Of a stretch of 64,000 nucleotides of DNA, positions 26,184-36,696 are shown piece after piece. This stretch comes from Marinobacter sp. S6332 (GTDB taxonomy: Bacteria > Pseudomonadota > Gammaproteobacteria > Pseudomonadales > Oleiphilaceae). Both the position numbers and the translations under genes were made by a program. The DNA lies in NCBI RefSeq assembly GCF_023016045.1, contig NZ_JALKAP010000011.1, forward strand, positions 62,001 through 126,000, written 5' to 3'. The stretch's first letter is position 1, and each line of letters opens with the position of its first letter. The notes below the pieces were generated by a model. That model saw only the letters and a program-made list of their open reading frames with translations, did no database searches and was not told where the DNA came from.

Positions 26184-27800
26184 TCAGTCGCGGAAGAATT
26201 CCGCCGCTGCCTTCTCTGCAATCATTATTGTCGGGGCGTTTGTATTGGCACTTATCAACGTTGGCATCACTGATGCGTCAATTACGCGAAGGCCCTCTAC
26301 GCCTCGTACCCGGAGCGAAGTGTCTACTACTGAATCCTGATCGCTTCCCATCCGACAGGTTCCGATAGGGTGGTACACCGTGTCACAGTGGTTGCGGATC
26401 ATGTTCATCAAAGCTTCATCGCTGTCTGTAGAACGCGCGGTAAACGTTTTGTTAATTCGGCTCGCAATGGGTTCCGATTCCATGATCTCCAGTGTTTTCC
26501 GTACCGCCTTCAGGAGCAGTTCTGCGTCCCGATCGTCGCCCAGAAAATCAGGGTCTATCGCGGGTGCAGCCATTGGGTCCGCTGATGCAAGGGTAACCTG
26601 ACCTCGGCTTTCTGGCCGGAGGATACAAGCGTGGCAAGAGATGCCATAGCCAGGCTTGATCTTACGACCGTGGTCCTCAACCCGGGCTATAACAAAGTGA
26701 AGTTGCACGTTAGGCCAGTCATCGCTTTCGTCACCCACTGAGAAAAATGCTCCAGCCTCTGTGAAGTTGGTTGAAAGCAAGCCTTTGCCGGAAGAAAACC
26801 ACTCCCGCAACCCGCCCATTAAGCGGAATGAGCCTGAAACGCCCACGCCGAACACATCGGTTGTATTGACCCCGTAGGACAGCACGACATCCGGGTGGTC
26901 CTGCAGGTTTTGGCCTACAGCGGGCAGGTCATGAATTACTGGAATACCATGTTGTTTCAAATGCGTTGCCGGACCAATTCCCGAAAGCATTAACAACTGA
27001 GGTGATTGGAAGGCACCGGCAGACAGAATCACTTCTTTCGCAGCTTCGACGGTCAGGGTTTTGCCGCCGCGTAGGTATTCAACGCCAGTGGCCCGTTTGT
27101 CCGAGAACAACACTCGCGTGGCATGGGCTCCGGTAATTACATGCAGGTTGGAGCGGTTGTCCATAACAGGGTGCAGGTAGGCCGCTGCAGTTGAGCAGCG
27201 CTGCCCTCTGCGGCTGTCGTGAAATTGCGTAATCTGGTAATACCCGATACCTGCCTGCTGCTCACCATTAAAGTCTGTTGTAAGGGGTAATTGGCACGCT
27301 TGACCGGCTGCAATCCAATCTTTTGTGATTGAGCGTGGGCTTGATGGGTCAGCTACATGCAATGGGCCTGAGGCGCCATGCAGGTCGCTGCCGCCACGTT
27401 CGTTACTTTCCGATTTACGGAAGTAGGGCAAAACCTCTTCCCAGCTCCAGCCTTCGGCGCCGAGCTCGACCCACCGGTTGTAATCGCGAGAATTGCCACG
27501 GGTGTATACCATGGCGTTGATTGCCGAAGAGCCTCCCAGTGTGCGCCCCCGTGGCTGGTAACCACGACGCCCATTGAGCCCCCTCTGGGGTACCGTCGAA
27601 AATGCCCAATTGTTCAGCTTCATAGGCTTGCCGGGCATCATCGCTACAGTGAGGGCTGGCATGCGTACGAGCAGATCTCTACCTTCGCCGCCTGCTTCCA
27701 GCAGGCAGACCCGGTTATCGGGGTTTTCGCTCAGGCGCGCTGCGAGTACGGCTCCGGCTGAGCCACCACCAACAATGACATAGTCAAACTGAGACGGCAT
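26184..27800 (-). CDS. GMC family FAD-dependent alcohol dehydrogenase
   Basis: 538 residues from ATG 27800, which lies 17 bases inside the end of the upstream monooxygenase gene; the longer frame to 27971 is rejected. The FAD-binding GGGSAG is at residues 11-16, GMC signature 1 at GRTLGGSSAINAMVYTRG and signature 2 at GAFQSPQLLMLSGIGP. The C-terminal HPIGTCRMG and DASVMPTLISANTNAPT carry the active-site His and Asn. Similar to AlkJ and choline dehydrogenase type enzymes; oxidises an alcohol to an aldehyde or ketone. Confidence 0.9.
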   Translation of the reverse strand: MPSQFDYVIVGGGSAGAVLAARLSENPDNRVCLLEAGGEGRDLLVRMPALTVAMMPGKPMKLNNWAFSTVPQRGLNGRRGYQPRGRTLGGSSAINAMVYTRGNSRDYNRWVELGAEGWSWEEVLPYFRKSESNERGGSDLHGASGPLHVADPSSPRSITKDWIAAGQACQLPLTTDFNGEQQAGIGYYQITQFHDSRRGQRCSTAAAYLHPVMDNRSNLHVITGAHATRVLFSDKRATGVEYLRGGKTLTVEAAKEVILSAGAFQSPQLLMLSGIGPATHLKQHGIPVIHDLPAVGQNLQDHPDVVLSYGVNTTDVFGVGVSGSFRLMGGLREWFSSGKGLLSTNFTEAGAFFSVGDESDDWPNVQLHFVIARVEDHGRKIKPGYGISCHACILRPESRGQVTLASADPMAAPAIDPDFLGDDRDAELLLKAVRKTLEIMESEPIASRINKTFTARSTDSDEALMNMIRNHCDTVYHPIGTCRMGSDQDSVVDTSLRVRGVEGLRVIDASVMPTLISANTNAPTIMIAEKAAAEFFRD

Positions 27801-29292
27801 CGCGAACCTCCTCCTGCTGGCAGGGCTCGACGCGTGCCATTGTGAGGTCGCTCCGGTCGATCTTGGCCATGGAAGCGACAAATTCTGCCCATGTATAGGG
27901 GAATACAACGGGAACACCGGCCGCATCCAGATACCAGCTCTGGCAGCCACTCGTCCAGACAGACTCACCAAGCCCAGCTTTTATGTACTCGACGAATGCT
28001 GATACAGCTTCCGGTGTGGGCTCGATCTCGTCTGCCTCGCCGTTACGCCAGATATCCATAAGCCGCAACACGTAGTCCAGCTGCTCTTCTGCCATGCCGA
28101 TAACCGAGTTGTTGCCGATGGGGGTACCTGGGCCGAGCATAAGGAAGTAGTTGGGGAAGTTTTCCATGAGCACAGCGTGGTAACTGGGGTAGGTGCCGTC
28201 TTTCCATGCATCATCAATGGTATGGCCAGAGCGTCCTACCAAGCTGCCGGGGCGCATGTAAGCGAAGTTGTCGAAGCCGGTTGCCAGCACAATAACGTCG
28301 AGAGGAACCAGCTCTCCGGTAACCAGACGCACGCCATCAGCCTCAATGCCCTGGATGCCGTCTGTAATCAGGTGGGCATTTTCTTTCTGTATTGCAGGGT
28401 AGAACGTGAAGTTGACCACCATACGCTTACAGCCAACACCGTAATCCGGCGTAAGTTTCTCGCGTAGATCGCGCTTACGAACACCTAAGCGAAGGTAGGC
28501 TTTGCTAGACAGGTTCAGAAGCGTTCGCTGTACCGGCTCCCCTGTCGTTGCTTTTACGAAAAACTGCTCGATAAATGTCTTGTACAGTGACTTCCAAGGC
28601 TTCATCCGCTCAGGCTTTTCCTTCCAGCGGTTGCGCATCCATTCCGGGAAGCTCAGGTTTGGAAATGGGAACACCCACTGGGGCGTTCTCTGGAATACAA
28701 AGGTTTCGTGCCCGGCCTTGACTAGCTCGGGTACCACTTGGTGGGAGGTGGAACCTGTTCCAATCACGCCGACACGCTTGCCGTTCAGATCCACATCGTG
28801 CCGCCACTCGGCGGTGTGCCACATCTCGCCGCTGAAGCTGTTCAATCCGGGAATACCCGGGCGCTTGGGTTTGTGCAGAATGCCAGTCGCTGCAATCACA
28901 AAATCCGCAGTGAAAGCATCACCTTTGTCGGTCTTCACTGTCCAGGTTGCTGTGGCCTCATCGTAAACGGTGGAAACGACCGTCGTTCCAAAGCGAATCA
29001 TCGGGAGTACGTTGTATTTTTCCGCAACGTGTTCCAGATACTCCTGAATCTCTCCGCCTTGAGCGCACTGGCTTGACCAGGGCCAAGGCTCGAACGAGTA
29101 GCAGTAATGAGGTGACGGAATATCGCAGGCTACGCCGGGGTATGTATTCTCACGCCAAGTGCCGCCAACCCGGTCTGCTTTTTCAATAATGATAACGTCG
29201 CTGATACCTGCTTCTGGCAGTTTGATACCTGCAAGAATCCCAGTGGCGCCTGCCCCGATTACCAGCACTGAAGGCTGCCTCTTATTGTTCAT
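27784..29292 (-). CDS. Flavin monooxygenase of the Baeyer-Villiger type
   Basis: 502 residues from ATG 29292 (GGGAGATATT upstream). FAD motif GAGATG at residues 13-18, NADPH motif GTGSTS at 178-183. The fingerprint FxGxxxHxxxW reads FSGEMWHTAEWR at 153-164, with Arg where type I Baeyer-Villiger enzymes usually have Pro or Asp. Family members convert ketones to esters or lactones; the related AlmA group acts on long-chain alkanes. First gene of the run 29292-22224. The next gene overlaps its end, so translation is probably coupled. Confidence 0.87.
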   Translation of the reverse strand: MNNKRQPSVLVIGAGATGILAGIKLPEAGISDVIIIEKADRVGGTWRENTYPGVACDIPSPHYCYSFEPWPWSSQCAQGGEIQEYLEHVAEKYNVLPMIRFGTTVVSTVYDEATATWTVKTDKGDAFTADFVIAATGILHKPKRPGIPGLNSFSGEMWHTAEWRHDVDLNGKRVGVIGTGSTSHQVVPELVKAGHETFVFQRTPQWVFPFPNLSFPEWMRNRWKEKPERMKPWKSLYKTFIEQFFVKATTGEPVQRTLLNLSSKAYLRLGVRKRDLREKLTPDYGVGCKRMVVNFTFYPAIQKENAHLITDGIQGIEADGVRLVTGELVPLDVIVLATGFDNFAYMRPGSLVGRSGHTIDDAWKDGTYPSYHAVLMENFPNYFLMLGPGTPIGNNSVIGMAEEQLDYVLRLMDIWRNGEADEIEPTPEAVSAFVEYIKAGLGESVWTSGCQSWYLDAAGVPVVFPYTWAEFVASMAKIDRSDLTMARVEPCQQEEVRDAVSV

Positions 29293-29557
29293 AATATCTC
29301 CCTCTAGCTGGCCGGTATCCGGCCCTATGCACTTCGCTGCCATCTCGAACATTTTGCTTGAACGGCTCTTGGTGAACACCTGTGATCAAAAATATTCACA
29401 GGCGATTAACAGCTAATCATAAAAACCGATCGGAAACAAACTTTTTGAACCCGGTTGACTTATTTTAAACAGTATTGTTCAATTTCGGCGTAAGGTTGGT
29501 CCGAATGGCTCTTCACAGAAAGCTTGGCGGCCGAATACTTGTATAAAGGAGAACAGC

Positions 29558-30319
29558 ATGGATTTACAGCAAACAGTTGCCGTTGTGAGCGGCGGAGCGT
29601 CAGGATTGGGTGGCGCTTGTGTGCAGGTTCTGGCTGAGGCTGGCGCGAAAGTTGTGATTCTGGATCTCGATTCGGAACGGGCAGCGGCCTTACTGGCGGA
29701 GTACCCGGATTCCGTGGCTTTTGCTCGCTGCGATATAACCAATGATAGCGACGTCTCAGAAGCGCTGGACTTGTGCGAGCAGAGGTTCGGAAAGGTGACG
29801 GCGGCGGTGAATTGCGCTGGCATTGCTATCGCGGAAAAGACACTCGGCCGTGAAGGTCCGCACCCACTGGCTTCTTTCCGCAAGGTTCAAGACGTAAACG
29901 TTGCCGGTACCTTTAACCTTAGCCGGTTGGCAAGTGAGCGAATGGCGAAGAATGAGCCGGATGACAACGGGGAGCGTGGCGTGATTCTTATGACCGCTTC
30001 CGTCGCAGCGTTTGACGGGCAAAAGGGCCAGGCAGCCTATGCCGCATCAAAAGGCGGAGTGGTTGCGATGACGTTGCCAATGGCGCGCGACCTCGCGGGC
30101 AGCGGTATTCGCGTTAATACCATAGCGCCAGGGCTGTTTTTAACGCCGATGCTGGAATCCTTGCCGCCTGCGGCAAGAGAGGCTTTGGGGCGCGCGCCCT
30201 TGCATCCACAGCGCCTTGGTAAGCCAAAAGAGTTTGGCAGCCTTGCGGCTTTCCTGATTTCACACCCCTACCTGAATGCTGAAGCCATCCGCCTTGATGC
30301 GGGCGTGCGCCTGCCGTGA
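29558..30319 (+). CDS. Short-chain dehydrogenase (3-hydroxyacyl-CoA dehydrogenase type)
   Basis: 253 residues. Rossmann motif SGGASGLG at residues 10-17, NCAG, catalytic Ser in MTASVAA and the YAASK Tyr-Lys pair. The segment [20 protein letters not shown] and [10 protein letters not shown] is typical of HSD10-like and 3-hydroxy-2-methylbutyryl-CoA dehydrogenases. Strong ribosome site AAAGGAG. Diverges from the monooxygenase and is followed by an enoyl-CoA hydratase, so a beta-oxidation role is likely. Confidence 0.87.
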   Translation: MDLQQTVAVVSGGASGLGGACVQVLAEAGAKVVILDLDSERAAALLAEYPDSVAFARCDITNDSDVSEALDLCEQRFGKVTAAVNCAGIAIAEKTLGREGPHPLASFRKVQDVNVAGTFNLSRLASERMAKNEPDDNGERGVILMTASVAAFDGQKGQAAYAASKGGVVAMTLPMARDLAGSGIRVNTIAPGLFLTPMLESLPPAAREALGRAPLHPQRLGKPKEFGSLAAFLISHPYLNAEAIRLDAGVRLP

Positions 30320-30380
30320 GCCGTTCAGTGGGCAATGTGCGAGCAACCATGAATCGAATAATCCGAGAAGGAATAATGAA

Positions 30381-31154
30381 ATGAGTGACACGCCAGTTCT
30401 TTTGTCCCGCGATGGTCAGGTTGCGACGATTACACTAAACCGACCGGAGCACTACAACGCACTGAATGCGCAGATGCGCAAGGCTTTGACCGAAACTCTT
30501 GCAGAGGTTGAAGCTGATCCGACCATTCGGGTTTGCATTATTGGTGCCGCCGGTAAGGGCTTTTCTGCAGGGCAAGACTTGCAGGATTTTGACTACAAGC
30601 AAATCTCGGATCTGTTGCTCGACGAATACGAGCCGCTGCTAAAAACCATTCACCACGGCAACAAGCTTTATATCGCCCGTGTTCATGGTCAGGCTGCGGG
30701 CATTGGTGCGGCACTGGCGCTAACGTGCGATTTGGTAATGATGGCTGAAGATGCCAGTGTCTATCTGGCGTTTGCTGCCATCGCGCTTGTGCCTGATGGC
30801 GGTCTGACGTGGCATCTGCTAAATGCTATGGGGCGCCACCGTGCCCTGTCGGCAATCATCGAAGGAAAGCGTCTTGATGCGGCTACTTGTCTGGCTCATG
30901 GCCTTGCCAATAAGGCCGTGCCAGCCGAGCAGCTTGAGCAAGAAGTATTTGATTGGGCCAGTTCTCTGGCCAGTGCTGCGCCCCTTGCTGTCGCCGGAAC
31001 CAAGCGATTGCTGCGAGAAGTGGCCAGTTGTGACTGGCGTTCCGCGGTAGCGGTTGAGGCCGAGGAGCAAAATGTTACGACCAAATCAAAGGACTTTATG
31101 CGGGGCGTTCAGGCGTTCGTTGCGCGCCGCGCCCCGGAGTTTGAAGGTAACTGA
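30381..31154 (+). CDS. Enoyl-CoA hydratase/isomerase
   Basis: 257 residues from ATG 30381 (GAAGGAAT upstream); the longer frame from 30276 overlaps the SDR gene. Crotonase-fold marks: NRPEHYNALN, the oxyanion loop KGFSAGQDLQDF, and HGQAAGIGAALALTCD. The region around AFAAIALVPDGGLTW matches PaaG-like 1,2-isomerase/hydratases. Follows the SDR gene by 61 bases on the same strand; the two could act in sequence on a CoA thioester. Confidence 0.88.
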   Translation: MSDTPVLLSRDGQVATITLNRPEHYNALNAQMRKALTETLAEVEADPTIRVCIIGAAGKGFSAGQDLQDFDYKQISDLLLDEYEPLLKTIHHGNKLYIARVHGQAAGIGAALALTCDLVMMAEDASVYLAFAAIALVPDGGLTWHLLNAMGRHRALSAIIEGKRLDAATCLAHGLANKAVPAEQLEQEVFDWASSLASAAPLAVAGTKRLLREVASCDWRSAVAVEAEEQNVTTKSKDFMRGVQAFVARRAPEFEGN

Positions 31155-31160
31155 GTGGGC

Positions 31161-31976
31161 TCACTCGGTCAGGTTGGCAAGCTCTTCTGGCAATTCCAGC
31201 TTTACCTGCTTGCGGCTAAGAGGGCAGTCAAACTCAAGGCCTGCAGCGAGTAATTGCAGTGGTACTCGGGCAGGTTTGCCGTACAGCCGGTCGCCAATGA
31301 TTGGGTGACCAATGCCCTGCAAGTGTTTGCGAATTTGGTGTTTTCGGCCTGTCTCGATAATCACTTGCAGAAGGCTGGTTTCAGCGGCTTCATCGGTGCT
31401 TAACGTGGTTGCGCGACTGATGGCTGCTTTGCCATCAACCGGCGTGTCGATTAGCTGGTTTTGAGCATTCACAATACCGGTTACTCTGGCCAGATAGCGT
31501 TTGGTCATAGTGCGCCCCGAGAAGCACTGGGAGAGCGCGCCAGCGGCTTTCGAGTCGTGGGCAACCAGCATTAGCCCGGCAGCATCCCCATCCAACCGGT
31601 GGATAAGAAAGCAGGGTCGCTTTAATTCAAGCTCTGCATGGCGTAGTAGGCTGCAATGGTCCCCCCACTGCGAGCCCTGAGCCAGTAATCCATGGGGTTT
31701 GAACCAAACACTGTAACGGCTTTTGTCTTCTATTAGAGTTGCGGCTTCTGGTTTGCGGCTCAGAACCTTTTCATCATAATAGAGTTGCAGCCGTGTACCG
31801 GCCTTGAGCTCCTTAGTCGCCCGGCGGAGCCGCACTGTTTTGCCTTTGATTGTCCACCAGCAAGCCCCTTTATTCATAGCGTCTTTAATGCGCTGGCGCG
31901 GTAGACCCGACGCCTGGCTCAGGGCTTCGCTGGCAGTTTCCGGCTGCTCCGTTGTAACGTTGAATTTTCTGCGCAT
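31161..31976 (-). CDS. RluA-type pseudouridine synthase
   Basis: 271 residues with the catalytic Asp in HRLDGDAAGLMLVA and the C-terminal KHQIRKHLQGIGHPIIGDRLYG block of the RluA family. Modifies uridines in rRNA or tRNA; which site is not clear. Its ATG overlaps the stop of the universal stress gene by one base. Confidence 0.87.
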   Translation of the reverse strand: MRRKFNVTTEQPETASEALSQASGLPRQRIKDAMNKGACWWTIKGKTVRLRRATKELKAGTRLQLYYDEKVLSRKPEAATLIEDKSRYSVWFKPHGLLAQGSQWGDHCSLLRHAELELKRPCFLIHRLDGDAAGLMLVAHDSKAAGALSQCFSGRTMTKRYLARVTGIVNAQNQLIDTPVDGKAAISRATTLSTDEAAETSLLQVIIETGRKHQIRKHLQGIGHPIIGDRLYGKPARVPLQLLAAGLEFDCPLSRKQVKLELPEELANLTE

Positions 31977-32863
31977 TACAGGGCGGCATCTCCGGGTTTG
32001 ATTGCAAGCAGGTCGGTTCTAAGGTGGGTGAGCACCTTCTCTGCAGTGTTGCCTATCACGCGAGCCTTCAGGCCAGTTTTGCCGCTTGTACCAATGACCA
32101 CCATGTCGGCTTTCAATTTGCTTGCCACGCTGGGGATAACCTTGTGGGCGGGGCCAACGGCCATGTGGACCTGCTCCGGGCTCAAGTGCCATGTGTTACA
32201 CAGATGCGTGATGGCTGGTTCCAGAGCGGCTCTGCGTTTTTGTTCATGCTCGGCTACATTGATGATTTCAAGGTCTGCCAGCACCTCAGAAATATGCAGC
32301 GCATGAACCAAATGCACTTCGCTGCCAAAGGCTTTTGCCAGAGCGCTGGCTTGCTCAATGATCTTTGTATTGAGGGCTTTTTTAACGGGTTTGGTAGAGC
32401 TTAGGTCCACCGCGGCCAGAATCGGGTGAGCGTGGTTCCACTTCTGCTCTGCAACCAGCATGACAGGTACCGGGCACTCACGGATTAGGTGCCAATCGGT
32501 TGGCGTATACCGCCAGGTTTCAGAGCGGCTACCGGTTTTGATGACAGCTGTGAAACGATTGGGGTGGCAGTGCTCGATTATCCATTGGTGTATGTGCTTT
32601 TCCCACACTGTATGTGTGGAGACCTTCAGATCGCCGCAATCTGATAGCGCCAGCATTTGATCCAGCCAGCGTTGGCGAAGTTCAATTAGGGCATCTCTAG
32701 CGCGTTGCTGCACGGTAGGATCTGAGGGTAGAGCGCCGAGGTGCTCATGGGTAAAGGCCACGATTTCCAGATGGGCGCCTGTTGCGCGTGCCAGTTCGAT
32801 TCCCCGGGCCAGAGCTTTCTGGTGCTTGTGGGCTGGGTCCATGACAATCAGAAGTTTATCCAT
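31976..32863 (-). CDS. Tandem universal stress protein (UspE type)
   Basis: 295 residues made of two Usp domains. The second ends with the ATP-binding pattern GTSGKTGLKARVIGN and EKVLTHLRTDLLAIKP; the first is less conserved at this loop (KTGSRSETWRYTPTDWHLIRECPVPVML). A cytoplasmic stress-response protein with unknown direct target. Divergent from gmk. Confidence 0.87.
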   Translation of the reverse strand: MDKLLIVMDPAHKHQKALARGIELARATGAHLEIVAFTHEHLGALPSDPTVQQRARDALIELRQRWLDQMLALSDCGDLKVSTHTVWEKHIHQWIIEHCHPNRFTAVIKTGSRSETWRYTPTDWHLIRECPVPVMLVAEQKWNHAHPILAAVDLSSTKPVKKALNTKIIEQASALAKAFGSEVHLVHALHISEVLADLEIINVAEHEQKRRAALEPAITHLCNTWHLSPEQVHMAVGPAHKVIPSVASKLKADMVVIGTSGKTGLKARVIGNTAEKVLTHLRTDLLAIKPGDAAL

Positions 32864-32982
32864 GTTGCCTTTCCGTCGTTTGCTGAGCTTAAGTTTTGTG
32901 CTTCGTTTTTAGCTGCTACACACTCTGATGTTACCAGCTGTGGCGGTATCCGGGATGCGGTGTTTGGTCAAAGGTCGTATAA

Positions 32983-33675
<693 letters not shown>

Positions 33676-33775
33676 AGTGAGGCTCGATAGGGGCTTTTGC
33701 TGTATACAATTTGTGCCGCGAGCAGTAAACTACGCGGTCTGCTAAATCAGTCATTTTATTATTGTCGGGGATGTT

Positions 33776-33988
33776 ATGGCACGAGTTACCGTTGAAGATT
33801 GTCTCGAACATGTGGATAACCGCTTCCAGTTGGTCATGCTGGCTACCAAGCGTTCCCGCCAGATTGCCACCAAAGGCGCCGAGCCCATGGTTGCAGAAGA
33901 AAACGATAAGCCTACGGTTATCGCCCTGCGCGAAATCGCCGCTGGCTTGGTTAGCCGCGATCTGCTAACCGAAATCGAAGAAGATTAA
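33776..33988 (+). CDS. rpoZ: RNA polymerase omega subunit
   Basis: 70 residues, [30 protein letters not shown], the standard omega core, then a family-typical [15 protein letters not shown]. Omega helps assemble RNA polymerase and is part of the ppGpp-binding site, and its gene is followed directly by spoT. Confidence 0.97.
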   Translation: MARVTVEDCLEHVDNRFQLVMLATKRSRQIATKGAEPMVAEENDKPTVIALREIAAGLVSRDLLTEIEED

Positions 33989-34009
33989 GGCGGTTGCGGA
34001 TAGATTGCG

Positions 34010-36151
34010 GTGTCGCATGAGGCTACGGTAGAAGGGCTAGCGGTCGAGCTCAGTACCTATCTTGATACCAGTCGCATTAATCAGGTGCGACGAGCATACT
34101 ATTATGCCGAGCAGGCCCATGAGGGCCAGATGCGAAAAAGCGGCGACCGCTACATAACCCACCCTCTCGCAGTTGCTCACATTCTTGCAGGCCTCAAGCT
34201 CGATCATCAGAGCTTGATGGCTGCAATGCTTCACGATGTTATAGAAGATACGGGTATCCCCAAAGACGCCCTTGCTGAACAGTTTGGCGAGGATGTGGCG
34301 GAACTGGTGGATGGTGTCAGCAAACTGACCCAAATAGAGTTCCGCTCCCGTGCCGAAGCTCAGGCAGAAAACTTCCAGAAAATGACTCTGGCCATGGCCC
34401 GGGATATCCGGGTTATTCTGGTTAAGCTTGCTGACCGTTTGCACAATATGCGCACTCTGGGGCCCATGCCCTACGAAAAGCGCCAGCGCATTGCCACAGA
34501 AACCCTCGATATATACGCTCCCATTGCCAATCGCCTCGGCATGCATGCAATTTCCACAGAGCTTGAAGATCTTGGCTTTGCAGCGCTGCACCCGATGCGT
34601 TCCCGCTATATCTCTAAGGCCGTGGACAAGGCGCGTGGCAGCCATCGTGAAATCATTGAGGAAATACGCGGCAGGTTGCAGGAAAAACTGGAAGAGCGAG
34701 GCTTGCCGGGCAGGATACTTGGGCGCGAAAAGCACCTGAACAGCATCTACAATAAAATGAAGCTCAAGCAGAAGTCGTTCTATGAAATCATGGATGTGTA
34801 CGCCTTCCGCATCATTACCGATACTGAAGACGACTGTTACAGAATTTTGGGCGCTGTTCACAGTCTTTATAAGCCAATGCCGGGCAGGTTCAAAGACTAT
34901 ATTGCTATGCCCAAGGCCAATGGTTACCAGTCGTTGCACACCACTCTTTTCGGTATGCATGTAAATATCGAAATCCAGATTCGTACCGAGGAAATGGAAC
35001 ACATTGCCAACGATGGCATTGCGGCCCATTGGATGTATAAAAACGAGCCGACCAGCGCTACAAGTGTCAACCAGACGCGAGTGGACCGCTGGGTTAAGGG
35101 TCTGATGGAAATGCGCGAGCGCGCGGACGACTCGCTCGAGTTTATTGAACACGTTAAAGTGGATCTCTTCCCGGACGAAATTTATGTGTTCACCCCAAGG
35201 GGTAAGATCATGGAGCTGCCCCGGGGCGCAACACCGGTGGACTTTGCTTATGCCATTCACACGGACATAGGTAACGCTACGGTTGCCTGTCGCATCAATC
35301 GCAATCTCGGGTCTCTGAGTAAGCCACTTCAGAGTGGCCAAACAGTAGAGATCATTACTGCCCCGGGTGCCCGCCCGAACCCTGCTTGGCTCAGTTTCGT
35401 GGTAACAGGCAAAGCGCGCAGCAGTATTCGCCATACCCTGAACAGCCAGAAGCTGGCGGAGTCGATGGAATTGGGCCGTGCGTTGCTGAAAAAGTCCCTC
35501 AATGGTTTTGGTGCGCGCCTAGCTGACATTGATGATGCTCAGAAGCAGGTCGTTGTGAACCACAATCAGGTAAACAGCTTCGATGAGCTGATCAGTGATA
35601 TTGGCTTAGGTAATCGCATGGCGTATTTGGTAGCGCGTCAGTTGGTGAGTGGTGCCGAAAGCGAAGAGCGAGATGAGGCGATTAAGGATATTCAGGGTGG
35701 CAGTGATACGCCGGTCACCATACAGGGAACCGAGGGCATGCTGGTTCACTTTGCTGCCTGCTGCAAGCCGATACCTGGAGACCCCGTGGTTGGGGTGATG
35801 GATTCCGGCAGTGGCATGGTTATCCACTCCGACACATGCTCCCGTTTACCGGAAGACGATGAGGGCAGGTCACGCCTGACCCACCTCACCTGGGCTAAAG
35901 ACATTACCGACGAGTTCTCTGTTGAGCTGCGAGTTGAGTTGGAGCGCCAGCGTGGGGTAATTGCGGAGGTGGCCAATGCGGTGGCAATGGCAGACGGTAA
36001 TATAGAGCGGATAAATGTCGACGAGCAGAACGCGCGCTTCAGCGTTGTTAGCCTTGTTGTTAAGGTGCATGGCCGCAAACATTTGGCCCGGGTAATGCGC
36101 CGGGTACGCAACATCAAAGCGGTTACGTCGATCAACCGAGTGAAATACTGA
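34010..36151 (+). CDS. spoT: Bifunctional (p)ppGpp synthetase/hydrolase SpoT
   Basis: 713 residues, starting with GTG at 34010. Hydrolase HD domain with HDVIEDT (about residues 75-81), then the synthetase domain (GREKHLNSIYNKMKLKQ, then RFKDYIAMPKANGYQSLHTT), the TGS domain (DEIYVFTPRGKIMELPRGATPVDFAYAIH) and a C-terminal ACT domain. Both catalytic halves look intact. Lies 21 bases after rpoZ. Confidence 0.97.
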   Translation: MSHEATVEGLAVELSTYLDTSRINQVRRAYYYAEQAHEGQMRKSGDRYITHPLAVAHILAGLKLDHQSLMAAMLHDVIEDTGIPKDALAEQFGEDVAELVDGVSKLTQIEFRSRAEAQAENFQKMTLAMARDIRVILVKLADRLHNMRTLGPMPYEKRQRIATETLDIYAPIANRLGMHAISTELEDLGFAALHPMRSRYISKAVDKARGSHREIIEEIRGRLQEKLEERGLPGRILGREKHLNSIYNKMKLKQKSFYEIMDVYAFRIITDTEDDCYRILGAVHSLYKPMPGRFKDYIAMPKANGYQSLHTTLFGMHVNIEIQIRTEEMEHIANDGIAAHWMYKNEPTSATSVNQTRVDRWVKGLMEMRERADDSLEFIEHVKVDLFPDEIYVFTPRGKIMELPRGATPVDFAYAIHTDIGNATVACRINRNLGSLSKPLQSGQTVEIITAPGARPNPAWLSFVVTGKARSSIRHTLNSQKLAESMELGRALLKKSLNGFGARLADIDDAQKQVVVNHNQVNSFDELISDIGLGNRMAYLVARQLVSGAESEERDEAIKDIQGGSDTPVTIQGTEGMLVHFAACCKPIPGDPVVGVMDSGSGMVIHSDTCSRLPEDDEGRSRLTHLTWAKDITDEFSVELRVELERQRGVIAEVANAVAMADGNIERINVDEQNARFSVVSLVVKVHGRKHLARVMRRVRNIKAVTSINRVKY

Positions 36152-36240
36152 TCCTGAAAGAGCTTGCTCGTCTATCTGGTTGACAGCTCGTGTACGGAAC
36201 AGCGACGATTAGTGTTTTAGACGAAAGGAAAGCAAACAGC

Positions 36241-36627
36241 ATGACCAACAAATCGATCATCCAGACTGAAAGCGCACCGCAGGCAATTGGGCCTTACTCT
36301 CAGGCTGTAAAGGCAGGCGACACGGTCTATATTTCTGGTCAAATTCCGCTGGACCCCGAAACCATGGAAGTTGTGGCGGGGGATTTTTCAGCAAAAACTC
36401 GGCAGGTATTTGATAATCTCAAAGCGGTTTGTGAAGCCGCTGGCGGTGCATTGAAAGATATCGTTAAAGTGAACATCTACGTGACCGATCTGGCAAATTT
36501 CGCCACGGTTAACGAAATCATGGCGACGTATTTTCCGGAGCCATACCCCGCCCGGGCAGCTGTACAGGTTTCTGCGTTACCGAAAGGCGTTCCGGTAGAA
36601 GTAGAGGCTGTGATGGTTCTGAGTTAA
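36241..36627 (+). CDS. ridA: RidA family imine deaminase
   Basis: 128 residues from ATG 36241 (GAAAGGAAAG upstream; an earlier start at 36190 is not needed). [26 protein letters not shown], and the C-terminal [16 protein letters not shown] with the RidA Arg in YPARAAVQV. Hydrolyses reactive enamine/imine intermediates. Follows spoT as in Pseudomonas. Confidence 0.95.
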   Translation: MTNKSIIQTESAPQAIGPYSQAVKAGDTVYISGQIPLDPETMEVVAGDFSAKTRQVFDNLKAVCEAAGGALKDIVKVNIYVTDLANFATVNEIMATYFPEPYPARAAVQVSALPKGVPVEVEAVMVLS

Positions 36628-36657
36628 TTCAGCGCCTACCTATTGGTAAGATGATTA

Positions 36658-36687
36658 GAACAAAGGCGGCCGAGGCCGCCTTTGTTC
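36658..36687. terminator. Bidirectional intrinsic terminator after ridA
   Basis: Perfect 13-bp stem GAACAAAGGCGGC (36658-36670), loop CGAG, GCCGCCTTTGTTC (36675-36687), between convergent ridA and the SDR gene. Confidence 0.88.
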
Positions 36688-36696
36688 GTTCTAAGA

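Noticed and set aside
34037..35434. 465-codon minus-strand frame across spoT
   Set aside because: Long only because of codon bias in spoT; the sense protein has all RelA/SpoT domains.
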